DNA of 64,000 bases from Chloroflexota bacterium (GCA_016887485.1 CP069394.1:992001-1056000); one strand, 5' to 3'. Shown: positions 27,484 through 36,346, counted from the stretch's first letter. A program made the numbers and translations. Notes: generated by a model from the letters alone, not told the origin.

Positions 27484-28548
27484 TCAGGATAACCCCCTGG
27501 CCTTGGCCCTTTCCGCCAGCCAGGATTGTTCTGACTCAGGCACCACTGGCAGTTCATTCGGTTCTCGGAGGGTCAGAGAAATTGCCTCTTCAGGGCAGTG
27601 ATGGGCACATACCCCACATCCCACACACTTTACCGCATTCACCTCAGAATACTCATTAACCGAGATGGCTGAGAACTGGCAATAATCTTCACAGATGCCG
27701 CAACCCGTGCAGAGATCCTGATCAATCACCGCATAATACGCTGACCGGGCAACGACATTGGCGATATTGGCCTCTGAAATCCCGCGCAGCAGTGAACAAC
27801 CGCAAGTGCAGCAGTTGCAGACATAAGACAGGTCTTCTTTATTGTTGGAAATCGTGTGGACCAGTCCGGCCTCAGCCGCTTCTTCGAGGACAGCCAAAGC
27901 ACCTTCCATATCCAACGCCTCCAACTTGGGCGCATTATCAAACGCACCGGGTGTATCACTGAGCGCCAGGCAGACCTTGATGGGATGTCCACAAGCTTTT
28001 CCCAACATACTCTGTTCTGTCCGGCAAACGCAATCCAGAACCGCCCAGGCCTTTTTGTTGGTAATCAATTTGACGATATCATCCTCCGGGAGGATTTCCA
28101 CATCAGACTTGATCTGAACATTCACAGGGATGACCCGATGAAATTGCGGTGTAACCGAGAGCAGGGAAGAAAAAGCCTCTTTGTAATAGGCTTCATAGAT
28201 ATCTGCGAAACGCTTATCCATTCGGTAGACCTGGTTCTCAAAGAAACCCACGACGAATGGCAGTAAACCAACTTCAATCCCGTTATCACCTCGTCTGATT
28301 TTAATCAGACCCTTATTCCCCATTGTCTTCAGCAATAGTCGGCTGTCACTGGTGGAAACACCGGCTTGTTCGGCAACCTCACTCAATGGCTGCGGTTCCA
28401 GCGATAAGTGACAGGCGAATGCCGCTTCCTCCGGGGTGAACAATAAAGCCAGAAGCTCCAATTCTTTGCCGCTTTGGGTTGGTGGGAATCCCTGGGGGAA
28501 TGAATCCAGTTTCGCAGCTAATTGTTGATATACAGTGTCGCCATCCAT
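27484..28548 (-). CDS. Winged-helix and 4Fe-4S ferredoxin-domain protein
   Basis: A 354-aa cytosolic protein starting at the ATG ending at 28548, preceded by GGAGG. Residues about 30-100 look like a winged helix-turn-helix (SEVAEQAGVSTSDSRLLLKTMGNKGLI). The middle has a Cys-rich segment (VLDCVCRTEQSMLGKACG, then a later Cys) and a second one, VCNCCTCGCSLL. The C-terminus carries two classical 4Fe-4S motifs, CTGCGICEDYC and CVGCGVCAHHCP. It could be a redox-linked regulator or an electron carrier with an unusual N-terminal domain. I know similar ferredoxin-like proteins in strict anaerobes but not a proven function. Confidence 0.75.
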   Translation of the reverse strand: MDGDTVYQQLAAKLDSFPQGFPPTQSGKELELLALLFTPEEAAFACHLSLEPQPLSEVAEQAGVSTSDSRLLLKTMGNKGLIKIRRGDNGIEVGLLPFVVGFFENQVYRMDKRFADIYEAYYKEAFSSLLSVTPQFHRVIPVNVQIKSDVEILPEDDIVKLITNKKAWAVLDCVCRTEQSMLGKACGHPIKVCLALSDTPGAFDNAPKLEALDMEGALAVLEEAAEAGLVHTISNNKEDLSYVCNCCTCGCSLLRGISEANIANVVARSAYYAVIDQDLCTGCGICEDYCQFSAISVNEYSEVNAVKCVGCGVCAHHCPEEAISLTLREPNELPVVPESEQSWLAERAKARGLS

Positions 28549-28635
28549 CGGTACCTCCATTACATACATGACTTGATTATAAAATAGAACCCCTGTCCAT
28601 TGACAAGGGTTCTAATATCATTTCTCAACCGATGT

Positions 28636-28933
28636 TCAAACCTTGACGACTGAGTTTTCCGTTCCCAGGTCATTTGGGACATAGAAATCCGCCTCCCAGT
28701 CATTTTCCCAGCGTTCGCCGTCAAGGCAATAACGATATTGATTCGCCTTGCCGGTATCCAGGGTGAGCGCTGTGTAGAAGGTGCCTTCCTTTTTCTTCTG
28801 CATGGGATTGGCTTTGCAGTCTCAATCGTAAAAAATTACGGACCAGAAAGGCTGTCGCCGCATCAATCTCAGCAAGTAAACAGAACCAAACCCGACATGT
28901 ATCTCCGCCTTTTTAGTAGCTCTTCTTCAACAT
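28636..28933 (-). pseudogene. Decayed CBM48 (isoamylase N-terminal-like) glycogen-binding domain gene
   Basis: From an ATG at 28931-28933 with ribosome site AGAGG, the minus strand reads MLKKSY, then a TAA stop at codon 7, then a frame with AEIDAATAFLV. A one-base insertion in the A-run (T-run on the minus strand) at 28830-28835 and a TGA in place of the conserved Trp of the FNDWD motif follow. After that the frame is intact: KANPMQKKKEGTF, LDGERWENDWEAD, NDLGTENSVVKV and stop. This is the pattern of the small CBM48 proteins of about 100 aa that bind alpha-glucans. Two stops and one frameshift in 298 bp show a dead gene. The flanking gaps 28549-28635 and 28934-29060 hold nothing recognisable. 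Confidence 0.75.
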
Positions 28934-29060
28934 GTTAGCCTCTCTTTCATCTGTTGAGCGAGGGCTCCAACAAATTAAGAATGGCGGAGTAAGGTTGTAG
29001 TGTTTATTTTAATGCTAAAGAACCCACCCGATTAAATGTTACTTGATAACCGCTGCAACC

Positions 29061-30365
29061 TTAATCAATCAAGCCATAAAATAACGGCAGCGGTTCAACC
29101 GTCGCGTGCACTATGGAAACAGCGCTGAGCAGGGCTTTTCTGGCAGGTTCCACATCTTCCGCCTTACGGGCATGGATGATGAACATAGGCTGGCCTTCTT
29201 CAATGGCTTGCCCAACTTTCACCAGTACGGAAATCCCAACCGCCAGGTCAATCGGATCGCCCTTTTTCATCCGGCCAGCACCCAGCACAACGGATGTCTC
29301 GCCCACTATCCGGGCGCGCACTTCGGCAACATTACCTGACCTCGGGGCCTCCACAATCGCTTTGATCGGCGCAACCGGCAGCTTTTCAGGATGATCGATA
29401 TAGCTCACATCGCCACCCTGTGCTTCAATCAACTTGCGCAGGTAATCCAGACCCTCACCCGAAGAAATAGCCTTTTCAGCCATCTCACGAGCTTCCCGCT
29501 TGGTCTCAGCTCGCTTCCCGAGTAAGAGCATCTCACTGGCAACTTCCAGACAATGTTCCACGAAGTCTTCCGGGCCTTCACCTTTCAAAGTCAGGATCGC
29601 TTCCTTCATTTCCAGGGCGTTCCCAACTTCCACACCCAAAGGCTGGTTCATATCCGAAAGCAGTGCTGCCACATTCCGGCCGCTCAACTCACCGATTGAG
29701 ACCATCAGGGTAGCCAGCCGGCGGGCATCTTCCAGCGTTTCCATAAAAGCGCCGTTACCGGTCTTCACATCCAGCACAATCGCCTGAGCACCCGCTGCAA
29801 TCTTCTTGCTCATGATCGAGGATGCAATCAAGGGAATGGATTGCACCGTGCCGGTCACGTCCCGCAGGGCATAAAGTTTGCCATCTGCCGGGGCAAGGTC
29901 CACACTTTGCCCGGTCAGCACCATACCCAGGGATTTCAACTGGGACAGGAATTCATCCTTGGTGAGATCGGTCCGAAAACCGGGGATGGATTCCAGCTTA
30001 TCCAGGGTACCGCCGCTGAAACCCAGACCACGTCCGGACATCTTACCCACTGGCAGCCCGCAAGCCCGCACCATAGGAACCACAGCAATGGAAGTCTTAT
30101 CACCCACACCGCCGGATGAATGTTTATCCACGGCAATCTCAACAACCGAGGACAGGTCCAGCGTATCGCCGGTGGCGGCCATCGCCAGGGTCAGGTTTGT
30201 GGTTTCTTCTGCGGACATACCCTGCAGCAAGACGGCCATCGCCCAGGCCGAAGCCTGATAATCCGCAATCTCGCCACTGGTATACCCATCAACAAAGTAT
30301 TCAATTTCAGCCTTGCTTAATGGCAGGCCATCTCGTTTCTTGATGATGATATTTACTGCTCGCAT
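29061..30365 (-). CDS. pdp: Pyrimidine-nucleoside (thymidine) phosphorylase
   Basis: A 434-aa enzyme when started at the ATG ending at 30365 (GGAGGTGATT just before); the longer frame from 30431 runs into a terminator. It shows the phosphate-binding VDKHSSGGVGDKTS and the family signature SGRGLGFSGGTLDKLESIPGF. It splits pyrimidine nucleosides with phosphate into base and (deoxy)ribose 1-phosphate in the cytosol. Length equals the usual 430-440 aa. No other salvage gene is adjacent. Confidence 0.95.
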   Translation of the reverse strand: MRAVNIIIKKRDGLPLSKAEIEYFVDGYTSGEIADYQASAWAMAVLLQGMSAEETTNLTLAMAATGDTLDLSSVVEIAVDKHSSGGVGDKTSIAVVPMVRACGLPVGKMSGRGLGFSGGTLDKLESIPGFRTDLTKDEFLSQLKSLGMVLTGQSVDLAPADGKLYALRDVTGTVQSIPLIASSIMSKKIAAGAQAIVLDVKTGNGAFMETLEDARRLATLMVSIGELSGRNVAALLSDMNQPLGVEVGNALEMKEAILTLKGEGPEDFVEHCLEVASEMLLLGKRAETKREAREMAEKAISSGEGLDYLRKLIEAQGGDVSYIDHPEKLPVAPIKAIVEAPRSGNVAEVRARIVGETSVVLGAGRMKKGDPIDLAVGISVLVKVGQAIEEGQPMFIIHARKAEDVEPARKALLSAVSIVHATVEPLPLFYGLID

Positions 30366-30401
30366 AATCACCTCCACATTAATTTTACCCGAATAGAAAA
30401 A

Positions 30402-30443
30402 CCGCAAGGAACCAGACGGGGTACCATCCAATTCTCCTTGCGG
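30402..30443 (-). terminator. Rho-independent terminator of the rpmH-jag operon
   Basis: On the minus strand CCGCAAGGA and TCCTTGCGG pair around a 24-nt apical part and are followed by TTTTTCTATT, 25 bp past the jag stop. Confidence 0.75.
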
Positions 30444-30468
30444 ATTTAATTCTCCACTAAATGCCTAT

Positions 30469-31224
30469 TTATGCTTGTTTGGGTTGGACGGTGACCTTTC
30501 GGCGGGGTTCCTCACCAATGCTTTCCGTTTCGACGTTCGGATTATCCCGTAACTCCAGGTGGATGATCCGGCGCTCATTGGGTGGCAGCGGCTCCAAAAC
30601 CTGACGACGTCCCGTGCCGACCACCTGTTCAGCGATCCGGCGGGCCAGTTTACGCAATTCTTCTTCGCGGCGCTGGCGGTAATGCTGAACGTCAATTTGC
30701 AGGGGTACCCAGCGTCCGCATTCGCGATCCACAATCAGACTGGTGATGTACTGCAGAGCATTGATCGTCTCAGCCTTACGGCCGATCAGAAAGCTCAGGT
30801 CATTGCCTTCAATATCGATCAAAACCGGTTGAACTCGATTTTCATCACCAGATCCAAGACGAACTGTCACCTCGGCATTCACTTTCATCTTTTCGAGGAT
30901 AATACCGATCGTCTCACGTGCAATCGCCACTTCTTCAGCCTCATCAGCGGGAATTGCATCATCCGCTGGTTTTGCTTCAGCTTTCTGCGGTTTCACAGAA
31001 GGTTTTTCCACCGGATTAGGGCTCATCTTGGCTGCACGACCATTTTTAATCATCAGCGCAACCCTCGCCTGCCGGGCACTCAGACCCAGAAAACCTTTTT
31101 TGCCTTCATCCAGAACTTCAACATCCACGTCATCTTCGGTGAGGCCAAGATCGTTCAGGCCTTTTTCGATTGCCTCTTCAACAGAAGGGGCAATCACTTC
31201 AAGCTTCGTTCTTTCTTCTGTCAT
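30469..31224 (-). CDS. jag: Jag/KhpB-like RNA-binding protein (KH and R3H domains)
   Basis: A 251-aa protein with the Jag N-terminal domain (SVEEAIEKGLNDLGLTEDDV and GFLGLSARQARV), a variable linker, a KH domain with the loop LIGRKAETINALQYI, and an R3H domain (RIAEQVVGTGRRQVLEPLPP). Jag/KhpB binds RNA and affects cell elongation and division in Firmicutes. It is the last gene of the conserved rpmH-rnpA-yidD-yidC-jag block, 39 bp after yidC. Confidence 0.93.
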   Translation of the reverse strand: MTEERTKLEVIAPSVEEAIEKGLNDLGLTEDDVDVEVLDEGKKGFLGLSARQARVALMIKNGRAAKMSPNPVEKPSVKPQKAEAKPADDAIPADEAEEVAIARETIGIILEKMKVNAEVTVRLGSGDENRVQPVLIDIEGNDLSFLIGRKAETINALQYITSLIVDRECGRWVPLQIDVQHYRQRREEELRKLARRIAEQVVGTGRRQVLEPLPPNERRIIHLELRDNPNVETESIGEEPRRKVTVQPKQA

Positions 31225-31263
31225 AAAACCCTCACATCCATTTCTGGGTAGGAATAATTACAC

Positions 31264-32184
31264 TTATTTTTTCTGCTTCCGGGGTGGCCGTATCTTTTTG
31301 TTGGTGCTTGAACTCGAACCTTTTTTCTTCGCAGCGGGTTTGCTCTTAGACGAATTCGGTTCCGGATCATAGGCCTTTACATCCTCAATGATCGTCGCTT
31401 TAGGCTTGGAGGCCGATGGGGCTTCTTCCTTTTTTAGCCAAGGGAAAATATTGGACCAATTTGCCCGGCCCAAAATTGCATATTGGATGATACCAATCAG
31501 GTTGCTGGCTAGGAAATAGAGCGCAAGTCCGGATGCTAATGTAAAAGCCATGTAGCCCATCAAGAGGGGCATGGTCAAGCTCATGGATTGGTTGATCATC
31601 GCGGATTGATCATTCGCAGAAGTGGTCGGCGGCTGGATCAACTTGGATTGCAGGAAGGTTGTCAACACAACCAACACTGCAAGAACAGGAACAGCGAGAC
31701 CAAAAATGGTCAGGCGCTCCGGCTGACCCAGATCCATCCACAGGAACTGGTTATTCAAGGGCAGCAAAGTCGCAGTATCAATGAATTTGGGATAGACAAT
31801 CTGCTCAAGGTTGAACAACTCCATCGGAGAAGCAGCCATCGCCCGGGTCACACTCTGATATAGACCAATGATGATCGGGAACTGGATCAGTGTGGGCAGA
31901 CAGGAGCCAAAAGGACTGATTCCCAGCTCTTTATAGAGTTTTGCTTGTTCCTGGGCAAATTTTTCCTTGTCATCCTTGTATTTTTCCTGCATCTTCTTAT
32001 AGCGAGGGTCTTCCTGTAAGGATTGCATCGCCCGAGTCGCCTTGAATTGCTGGACCGTCAAAGGATGGGTCAGCAAGCGGATTAAAGCTGTAAAAAGGAT
32101 GATCGAAAGGCCAAAGTTATGGACCAGTGAATTAATTAAGAGCAGTACGTTTGTAAAAGGTTGAATAATTATGGTTTGCCACAT
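31264..32184 (-). CDS. yidC: Membrane protein insertase YidC/Oxa1
   Basis: A 306-aa membrane protein of the short YidC/Oxa1 type, with five predicted helices, the cytoplasmic coiled region MQSLQEDPRYKKMQEKYKDDKE, the LPTLIQFPIIIGLYQSV helix and a very basic C-terminal tail (KPAAKKKGSSSSTNKK) that can contact ribosomes. There is no large periplasmic domain, consistent with a monoderm cell. It inserts and folds inner-membrane proteins. It lies 12 bp after the propeller lipoprotein gene. Confidence 0.95.
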   Translation of the reverse strand: MWQTIIIQPFTNVLLLINSLVHNFGLSIILFTALIRLLTHPLTVQQFKATRAMQSLQEDPRYKKMQEKYKDDKEKFAQEQAKLYKELGISPFGSCLPTLIQFPIIIGLYQSVTRAMAASPMELFNLEQIVYPKFIDTATLLPLNNQFLWMDLGQPERLTIFGLAVPVLAVLVVLTTFLQSKLIQPPTTSANDQSAMINQSMSLTMPLLMGYMAFTLASGLALYFLASNLIGIIQYAILGRANWSNIFPWLKKEEAPSASKPKATIIEDVKAYDPEPNSSKSKPAAKKKGSSSSTNKKIRPPRKQKK

Positions 32185-32196
32185 GGTGGTTTCCTC

Positions 32197-33261
32197 TTAT
32201 TTCTCGGGGGTTGTGGACCAAAGTTGGGTGCCGGTCATTACGTTGTAACCTATGACCATATCATCACCTTTGATCATTCCTGTGACCAGGAAATCACTAT
32301 TGGCTACAGGCGCCTGATAGATTTCGCCATCCACTGAGTCTTGCCACAATGGTGTCCCCTCAAAGTCAAAAGCCTGTAATTGGCCATCCTGGGTGGCAAC
32401 GATGAAACCATCAACAATAGCGGATGCGCCGCCAACGATCTCACCGGAGATCTCGGTGTGCCAAAGACTTTCGCCATTTTCAGCTGAAACGATATAGATG
32501 TTGCCAGCCGTATCGGTGAAAGCTAATTTTCCTTCGGAGACAACAGCAGTTCCCCAGACACTCTGATCGGTCTCTAAAGTCCAGACAACGTCACCCGTGG
32601 CTGTATCCAATGCGACCATCTGATTGCCCAGCGAACCAACAAAGAGCAGAGAACCATCTTCACTCAACAAAGGAGCCCCTGTCGCTGCACCGGCCAATTC
32701 ATGGGACCAAATCTCTTCGCCAGCCAGGGAGATGGCATAGGCGAAATGATCCATCGAGCCGATGAAAATGGTGTCGTTCGCAATTTGGGGTTGGGACCAA
32801 AGATAATGACCGGTTTCAAAGGACCAAAGCAAGGAGCCATTATCCGCATCCAGGGCATAAAGGGCGCCGTCGTTGTTAGGCGCATAAACCACGCCATCAT
32901 AGATGGCAGCCTGACCAAGATAAAAGCCCTGGGAGTCGGTGTAGGACCAAATTTCCTCACCATTTGCCTTATCAAGCTTATGGAAGGTATTCGCCAGGTC
33001 GCCAATGAAAATTGCGTCATCGGTCACCAATGGTGGCGCATAGAAGATAACTGCAGCGCTGCCTTTTTCAGGATAGGACCAGTTCACCGAACCATTTCCA
33101 CCATCGAGGCTGAAGATATAAGTGCTATATGCAACAAAAACGTCTGTATCATCCACAGCCAGGCCTGGCGCGTCAGTGACACGCGGCCCAGTTGCACAGG
33201 CACTCATCAATAGAGTCAGCCCGATAAATAGGGTAATTAGTAATAGATGGGTTTTCTTCAT
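32197..33261 (-). CDS. PQQ-like beta-propeller lipoprotein (BamB-like fold)
   Basis: A 354-aa lipoprotein: signal peptide with lipobox MSAC, then about seven to eight repeats of the PQQ/quinoprotein type, each with a GxxxWxxxLxGxVxxxPxVxxxxVYVG-like core (NGSVNWSYPE, GEEIWSYTDS, NGSLLWSFETG, TGDVVWTLETD, GESLWHTEISG). The fold resembles BamB of the Gram-negative BAM complex, but no other BAM gene is present and the host is probably monoderm. Its place between yidD and yidC suggests a role in folding or quality control of exported proteins; that is inference. Confidence 0.85.
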   Translation of the reverse strand: MKKTHLLLITLFIGLTLLMSACATGPRVTDAPGLAVDDTDVFVAYSTYIFSLDGGNGSVNWSYPEKGSAAVIFYAPPLVTDDAIFIGDLANTFHKLDKANGEEIWSYTDSQGFYLGQAAIYDGVVYAPNNDGALYALDADNGSLLWSFETGHYLWSQPQIANDTIFIGSMDHFAYAISLAGEEIWSHELAGAATGAPLLSEDGSLLFVGSLGNQMVALDTATGDVVWTLETDQSVWGTAVVSEGKLAFTDTAGNIYIVSAENGESLWHTEISGEIVGGASAIVDGFIVATQDGQLQAFDFEGTPLWQDSVDGEIYQAPVANSDFLVTGMIKGDDMVIGYNVMTGTQLWSTTPEK

Positions 33262-33285
33262 TCTTTCTTTCTCTTCTCAAGCGGA

Positions 33286-33579
33286 TCAAGGGACCGGGTC
33301 ATAACCGCCCGGATTGAAAGGATTACAACGCACCACCCTCTTAATAGCCATCCACCCGCCCTTGATTACGCCATATTTATAAATGGCCTGATAACCATAA
33401 TGGGAGCAGGTGGGATAAAATCTGCAGGTGTCTTTGGGTAAAGATGGTGAGATGATTTTCTGATATAAACGGATCAGCGCAAGTAAAATCCAACGAGGCA
33501 ACGTATCCAACCGGACCGGCAGGTCCTTCAATCTTGGATCAAGATTTGAATGAGTAGGATGAGTTGCTAATTCTGTCAA
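33286..33579 (-). CDS. yidD: Membrane protein insertion efficiency factor YidD
   Basis: A 97-aa protein with the DUF37 core [17 protein letters not shown] followed by [15 protein letters not shown] and [14 protein letters not shown], all three Cys kept. The N-terminus is about 25 residues longer than usual. The start is TTG (33577-33579), overlapping the rnpA stop as TTGA; no strong ribosome site is seen, so coupling to rnpA translation is likely. It assists YidC-dependent insertion. Confidence 0.9.
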   Translation of the reverse strand: MTELATHPTHSNLDPRLKDLPVRLDTLPRWILLALIRLYQKIISPSLPKDTCRFYPTCSHYGYQAIYKYGVIKGGWMAIKRVVRCNPFNPGGYDPVP

Positions 33580-33925
33580 CTGAGATCATCTTTCATCAGC
33601 CCAGCCTGATAAAGAAGCTTTCTGATGGTATCAACCAGTGAACGATAGGGTTGTTCTAAGATCGGTTTTCTCGCAATCAGGACAATATCCTGTTCTGGTT
33701 TTATCTCCTGAAGCATTCCTTGGATTGCGGATCTAATCCGTCGTTTAGCTAAATTACGCTGGACGGCCCCCCCCCCACGGACCGCCCGGCGATCACAGCT
33801 ATTCTGGTGTTTTCAAAACGGTTAGGTAAAAAACCTAATACGATTGATGGGCGGGCAATGGATTTACCTTCTTGCCGCACCCTTTTGATATCTTCATTTC
33901 GGGTTAAGCGTTGATTTCGTTTCAC
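33576..33925 (-). CDS. rnpA: Ribonuclease P protein component, frame broken at a run of ten G
   Basis: Starting at GTG (33923-33925, AGGA upstream) the minus strand encodes [20 protein letters not shown] and, up to GRSVGG, a normal RnpA. Then a homopolymer of ten G (C on plus, 33767-33776) shifts the frame to an early TAG. In another frame the protein resumes with [16 protein letters not shown], which includes the conserved RNA-binding RNxxKRRxR helix, and ends at the TGA overlapping yidD. Eight G would restore the frame. RnpA is essential, so a sequencing or assembly error in the homopolymer is the simplest explanation; slippage in vivo is possible. With the frame restored it is about 115 aa, normal for the family. 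Confidence 0.88.
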
Positions 33926-33988
33926 CCGGCTTCCTGTTCAGCAGAGCCTCAATATAATTTCGCAGGATTTCATCTGCCCTGGTAAAGA

Positions 33989-34159
33989 TTACCAGCGTGT
34001 CTTCTTAACGTGGTTGTTAGCGGTCTTCGCTAATTCATACCGGCCTTTAGTGCGGCGTCGTTTCAAAACCTCACGGCCGCCCTTTGTCTTCATGCGTGCT
34101 CTAAAACCATGCACCCGGACGCGATGGCGTCGCTTGGGTTGATATGTTCGCTTTGGCAT
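33989..34159 (-). CDS. rpmH: Ribosomal protein bL34
   Basis: A 56-aa basic protein: [20 protein letters not shown], then [20 protein letters not shown], the L34 signature, with a C-terminal extension of about 10 residues ending in KKTRW. AAAGGA precedes the ATG by about 10 bases. It is the first gene of the rpmH-rnpA-yidD-yidC-jag operon, read from a strong promoter at 34229-34257. No dnaA gene lies upstream in the usual divergent place; mtaB lies there on the same strand instead. Confidence 0.96.
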   Translation of the reverse strand: MPKRTYQPKRRHRVRVHGFRARMKTKGGREVLKRRRTKGRYELAKTANNHVKKTRW

Positions 34160-34228
34160 TATGAATGAGTCCTTTCTCTCTTTAATTTACTTCACGTCTA
34201 AACACTCGCGCATTAAGACTAGCCAACA

Positions 34229-34257
34229 ATTATACCGTATGCCCATTTGACGGTCAA
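34229..34257 (-). promoter_or_regulatory. Promoter of the rpmH operon
   Basis: Minus strand TTGACC (34252-34257) and TATAAT (34229-34234) with 17-bp spacing, 70 bp before the rpmH start. No DnaA box (TTATCCACA-like) was found in the rest of the 179-bp gap 34160-34338. Confidence 0.8.
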
Positions 34258-34338
34258 ACAATAAATGGAGGCCAGCCCATACCGGTATTGATTTTATCAG
34301 AACACCTCAAAACGTCAAGATAAGGGATTCCCCTCTCG

Positions 34339-35625
34339 TCATACTGGGAGGAGTTCACCCTTCAATCCATTCCGTTTCAGATCCAATCCGGTGATTTTTA
34401 CCTCTGAGATCTTATTCCAGCGATCAAGGTCAGATTTCGCAGTCACTCGAAGATAATTGCTGGTCAGCCCTGAAAGCCGCCAGGTGCCATCTTTCACCTG
34501 TTCACTGGATTCCCACAGCACGGAAACTTCCGTCCCATTAAAACATGCACTGTATGCTTCCCCCAGGGCATGGAATACCTGCCGCAGGCTGGCATTTCTC
34601 TCCTTCGCCAGGCTGGGCTCCAGCCGGCCCTTCATCTTATAGGCTGCCGTTCCAGGACGGGGTGAATAGGTGAAGACATGCCCACCGGCAAAGTCCATCT
34701 GCTGGATGAATGCCTTTGTGGCTTCAAATTCTTCCACAGTCTCACCGGGGAATCCAGCAATCACATCCGTGGTCAGGGCAACATCCGGGATGGCAACACG
34801 GATCTTCTCAATCAGGTCGGCATAGCCCGCAGTCGTGATCGGCCGCCCCATGACATGCAGAAGGTGATCGTTGCCTGCCTGCAGCGGGATATGCAGGTGA
34901 TGGCATAAGCGCTCATCTTGCCAGAGCTCAAGGATCCGCGGTTCAAAATCCCAGGGCTCGATGGAAGATAATCTCAATCGTCCGAGGTCCGAATCCTCCA
35001 GCACCCCGGCAATCAGGTCATAAAGCGTCAGGGAAGGTTCGAAATCCCCTCCCCAGGCACCCAGCTCCACACCGGTCAGCACCACTTCCTTGGCGCCTCC
35101 TGCCGATGCTGCAGTAATATCCCGCCGAACTTCGGCCACCGTTCTCGATTGGGATTTGCCCCGCGCTAGACGGGTCAGGCAATATGTGCAGTGGTTATCA
35201 CAACCTTCCTGAACCTTGATAAACGCCCGGGTACGCGCCCGGTCACCCGGCAGCGGTTCACGGATCAGGGATAAAGCAGCAATTTCCTCAGCTCGGAGGC
35301 CAAGAATATCCCCCGCAATCTCATCCTTCTGGTCATTGAGATAAACCTCGCTGACACCTTCCAACGCCAAGGCTTCATCAGGATAAAGCGTCGCCCAACA
35401 ACCCGTAGCGATCACCTTCCCCGCTCCGGCCCGGACAGCATGACGAAGACGCTTGCGGGAATCAGCCGCGGCTTTCACTGTGACCGCGCAGGTATTGATT
35501 ATCGCCAGGTCCGCTTCAGCGGGGTCACCTACGACCTGATGACCTAAGGCTCGAAATGTATTCGCAATGGATTCAATCTCACTTTGGTTGAGTCTGCAAC
35601 CAATCGTGTCCAGAAATAATTTCAT
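34339..35625 (-). CDS. mtaB: tRNA methylthiotransferase MtaB-like (radical SAM)
   Basis: A 428-aa methylthiotransferase: N-terminal UPF0004 domain with iron-sulfur Cys10 and further Cys in NTCAVT and TGCWATL, a radical SAM domain with Cys142, Cys146 and Cys149 in EGCDNHCTYC, and a C-terminal TRAM-like part (SEVKITGLDLKRNGLKGEL). The MKLFLDTIGCRLNQSE start and lack of RimO- or MiaB-type features point to MtaB, which makes ms2t6A37 in tRNAs reading ANN codons. It follows a lipoprotein gene by 8 bp on the same strand and is probably co-transcribed with it. Confidence 0.9.
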   Translation of the reverse strand: MKLFLDTIGCRLNQSEIESIANTFRALGHQVVGDPAEADLAIINTCAVTVKAAADSRKRLRHAVRAGAGKVIATGCWATLYPDEALALEGVSEVYLNDQKDEIAGDILGLRAEEIAALSLIREPLPGDRARTRAFIKVQEGCDNHCTYCLTRLARGKSQSRTVAEVRRDITAASAGGAKEVVLTGVELGAWGGDFEPSLTLYDLIAGVLEDSDLGRLRLSSIEPWDFEPRILELWQDERLCHHLHIPLQAGNDHLLHVMGRPITTAGYADLIEKIRVAIPDVALTTDVIAGFPGETVEEFEATKAFIQQMDFAGGHVFTYSPRPGTAAYKMKGRLEPSLAKERNASLRQVFHALGEAYSACFNGTEVSVLWESSEQVKDGTWRLSGLTSNYLRVTAKSDLDRWNKISEVKITGLDLKRNGLKGELLPV

Positions 35626-35633
35626 CTAAACCC

Positions 35634-36290
35634 TCAGGGTGAAACAACAATAAAATCATCAAATAAAATGTCCACGCCAGGTTCCGTGAAATTGCCAACA
35701 ATAATACCCACATCACCATTGGCAAATGTATCATCCTGCACCTGGATAAGGCGAACATCATTCACCATTAAAGCCAACTGGTCCGCCTGGCAGACCGCCT
35801 GAATAGTATTGGCGGACTCGCCCTGTGCGATTGCGGCACTGAAATCCAAATGGTCCTGGTCGATCAGGGTTTGTGCACCGTCCACCCGTTTATAGATGCC
35901 ATAATAACCGTCTGACCCAATCATCAGGGCATAGAAATTGCCATCATCCTGGTAACGGCAGATGACGCCAAACAGATTATCGTCCGGGCCATCAAGTTTC
36001 GTCGCCCTCACCTGAATCAATGTATCCTGGAAATTGAGCCCCGGCACACTCCAAAACTGAAAATCCGGCATCCGGGACCACAGGCGGTAGCCACTCAGTT
36101 CAAAGCCGGCAAAGCTGAGCGAGTCCTCATGCGTGCCCCAGCCGATATTCTGACCAGAAAAGTCATCTCGGAACAGGATAGGTTCATCTCCTACCCAGGG
36201 CAATTGGTCCGCAGCCAAAAACGCAGGCCTGCAAGCAGACAAACCTATCAAAATAAGGATAATTAGACTCCAGGAGAAACGTTTTTTCAT
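35634..36290 (-). CDS. Lipoprotein with concanavalin/laminin-G-like domain
   Basis: A 218-aa lipoprotein started at the ATG ending at 36290 (GAGGT upstream), with signal peptide and lipobox LSAC. The rest reads as a jelly-roll of the kind seen in family 16/DUF1080-like or laminin-G domains (LFRDDFSGQNIGWG, FWSVPGLNFQDTLIQVRATKLDG, FGVICRYQDDGNFYALMIGSDGYYGIYK). Function is unknown; such modules bind polysaccharides or proteins at the cell surface. It sits upstream of mtaB with an 8-bp gap. Confidence 0.75.
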   Translation of the reverse strand: MKKRFSWSLIILILIGLSACRPAFLAADQLPWVGDEPILFRDDFSGQNIGWGTHEDSLSFAGFELSGYRLWSRMPDFQFWSVPGLNFQDTLIQVRATKLDGPDDNLFGVICRYQDDGNFYALMIGSDGYYGIYKRVDGAQTLIDQDHLDFSAAIAQGESANTIQAVCQADQLALMVNDVRLIQVQDDTFANGDVGIIVGNFTEPGVDILFDDFIVVSP

Positions 36291-36346
36291 CCCGACCTCA
36301 TTTGGTCCAGAAAGATTCACTAAAATCCCATAAGCGGGTTGACCGA

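Noticed and set aside
32197-33261. BamB of an outer-membrane assembly complex
   Set aside because: No other BAM gene and no outer-membrane genes are present; the similarity is to the propeller fold only.
34160-34338. Possible replication origin upstream of rpmH
   Set aside because: No DnaA-box-like TTATCCACA and no AT-rich repeat cluster; the gap is explained by the rpmH promoter.
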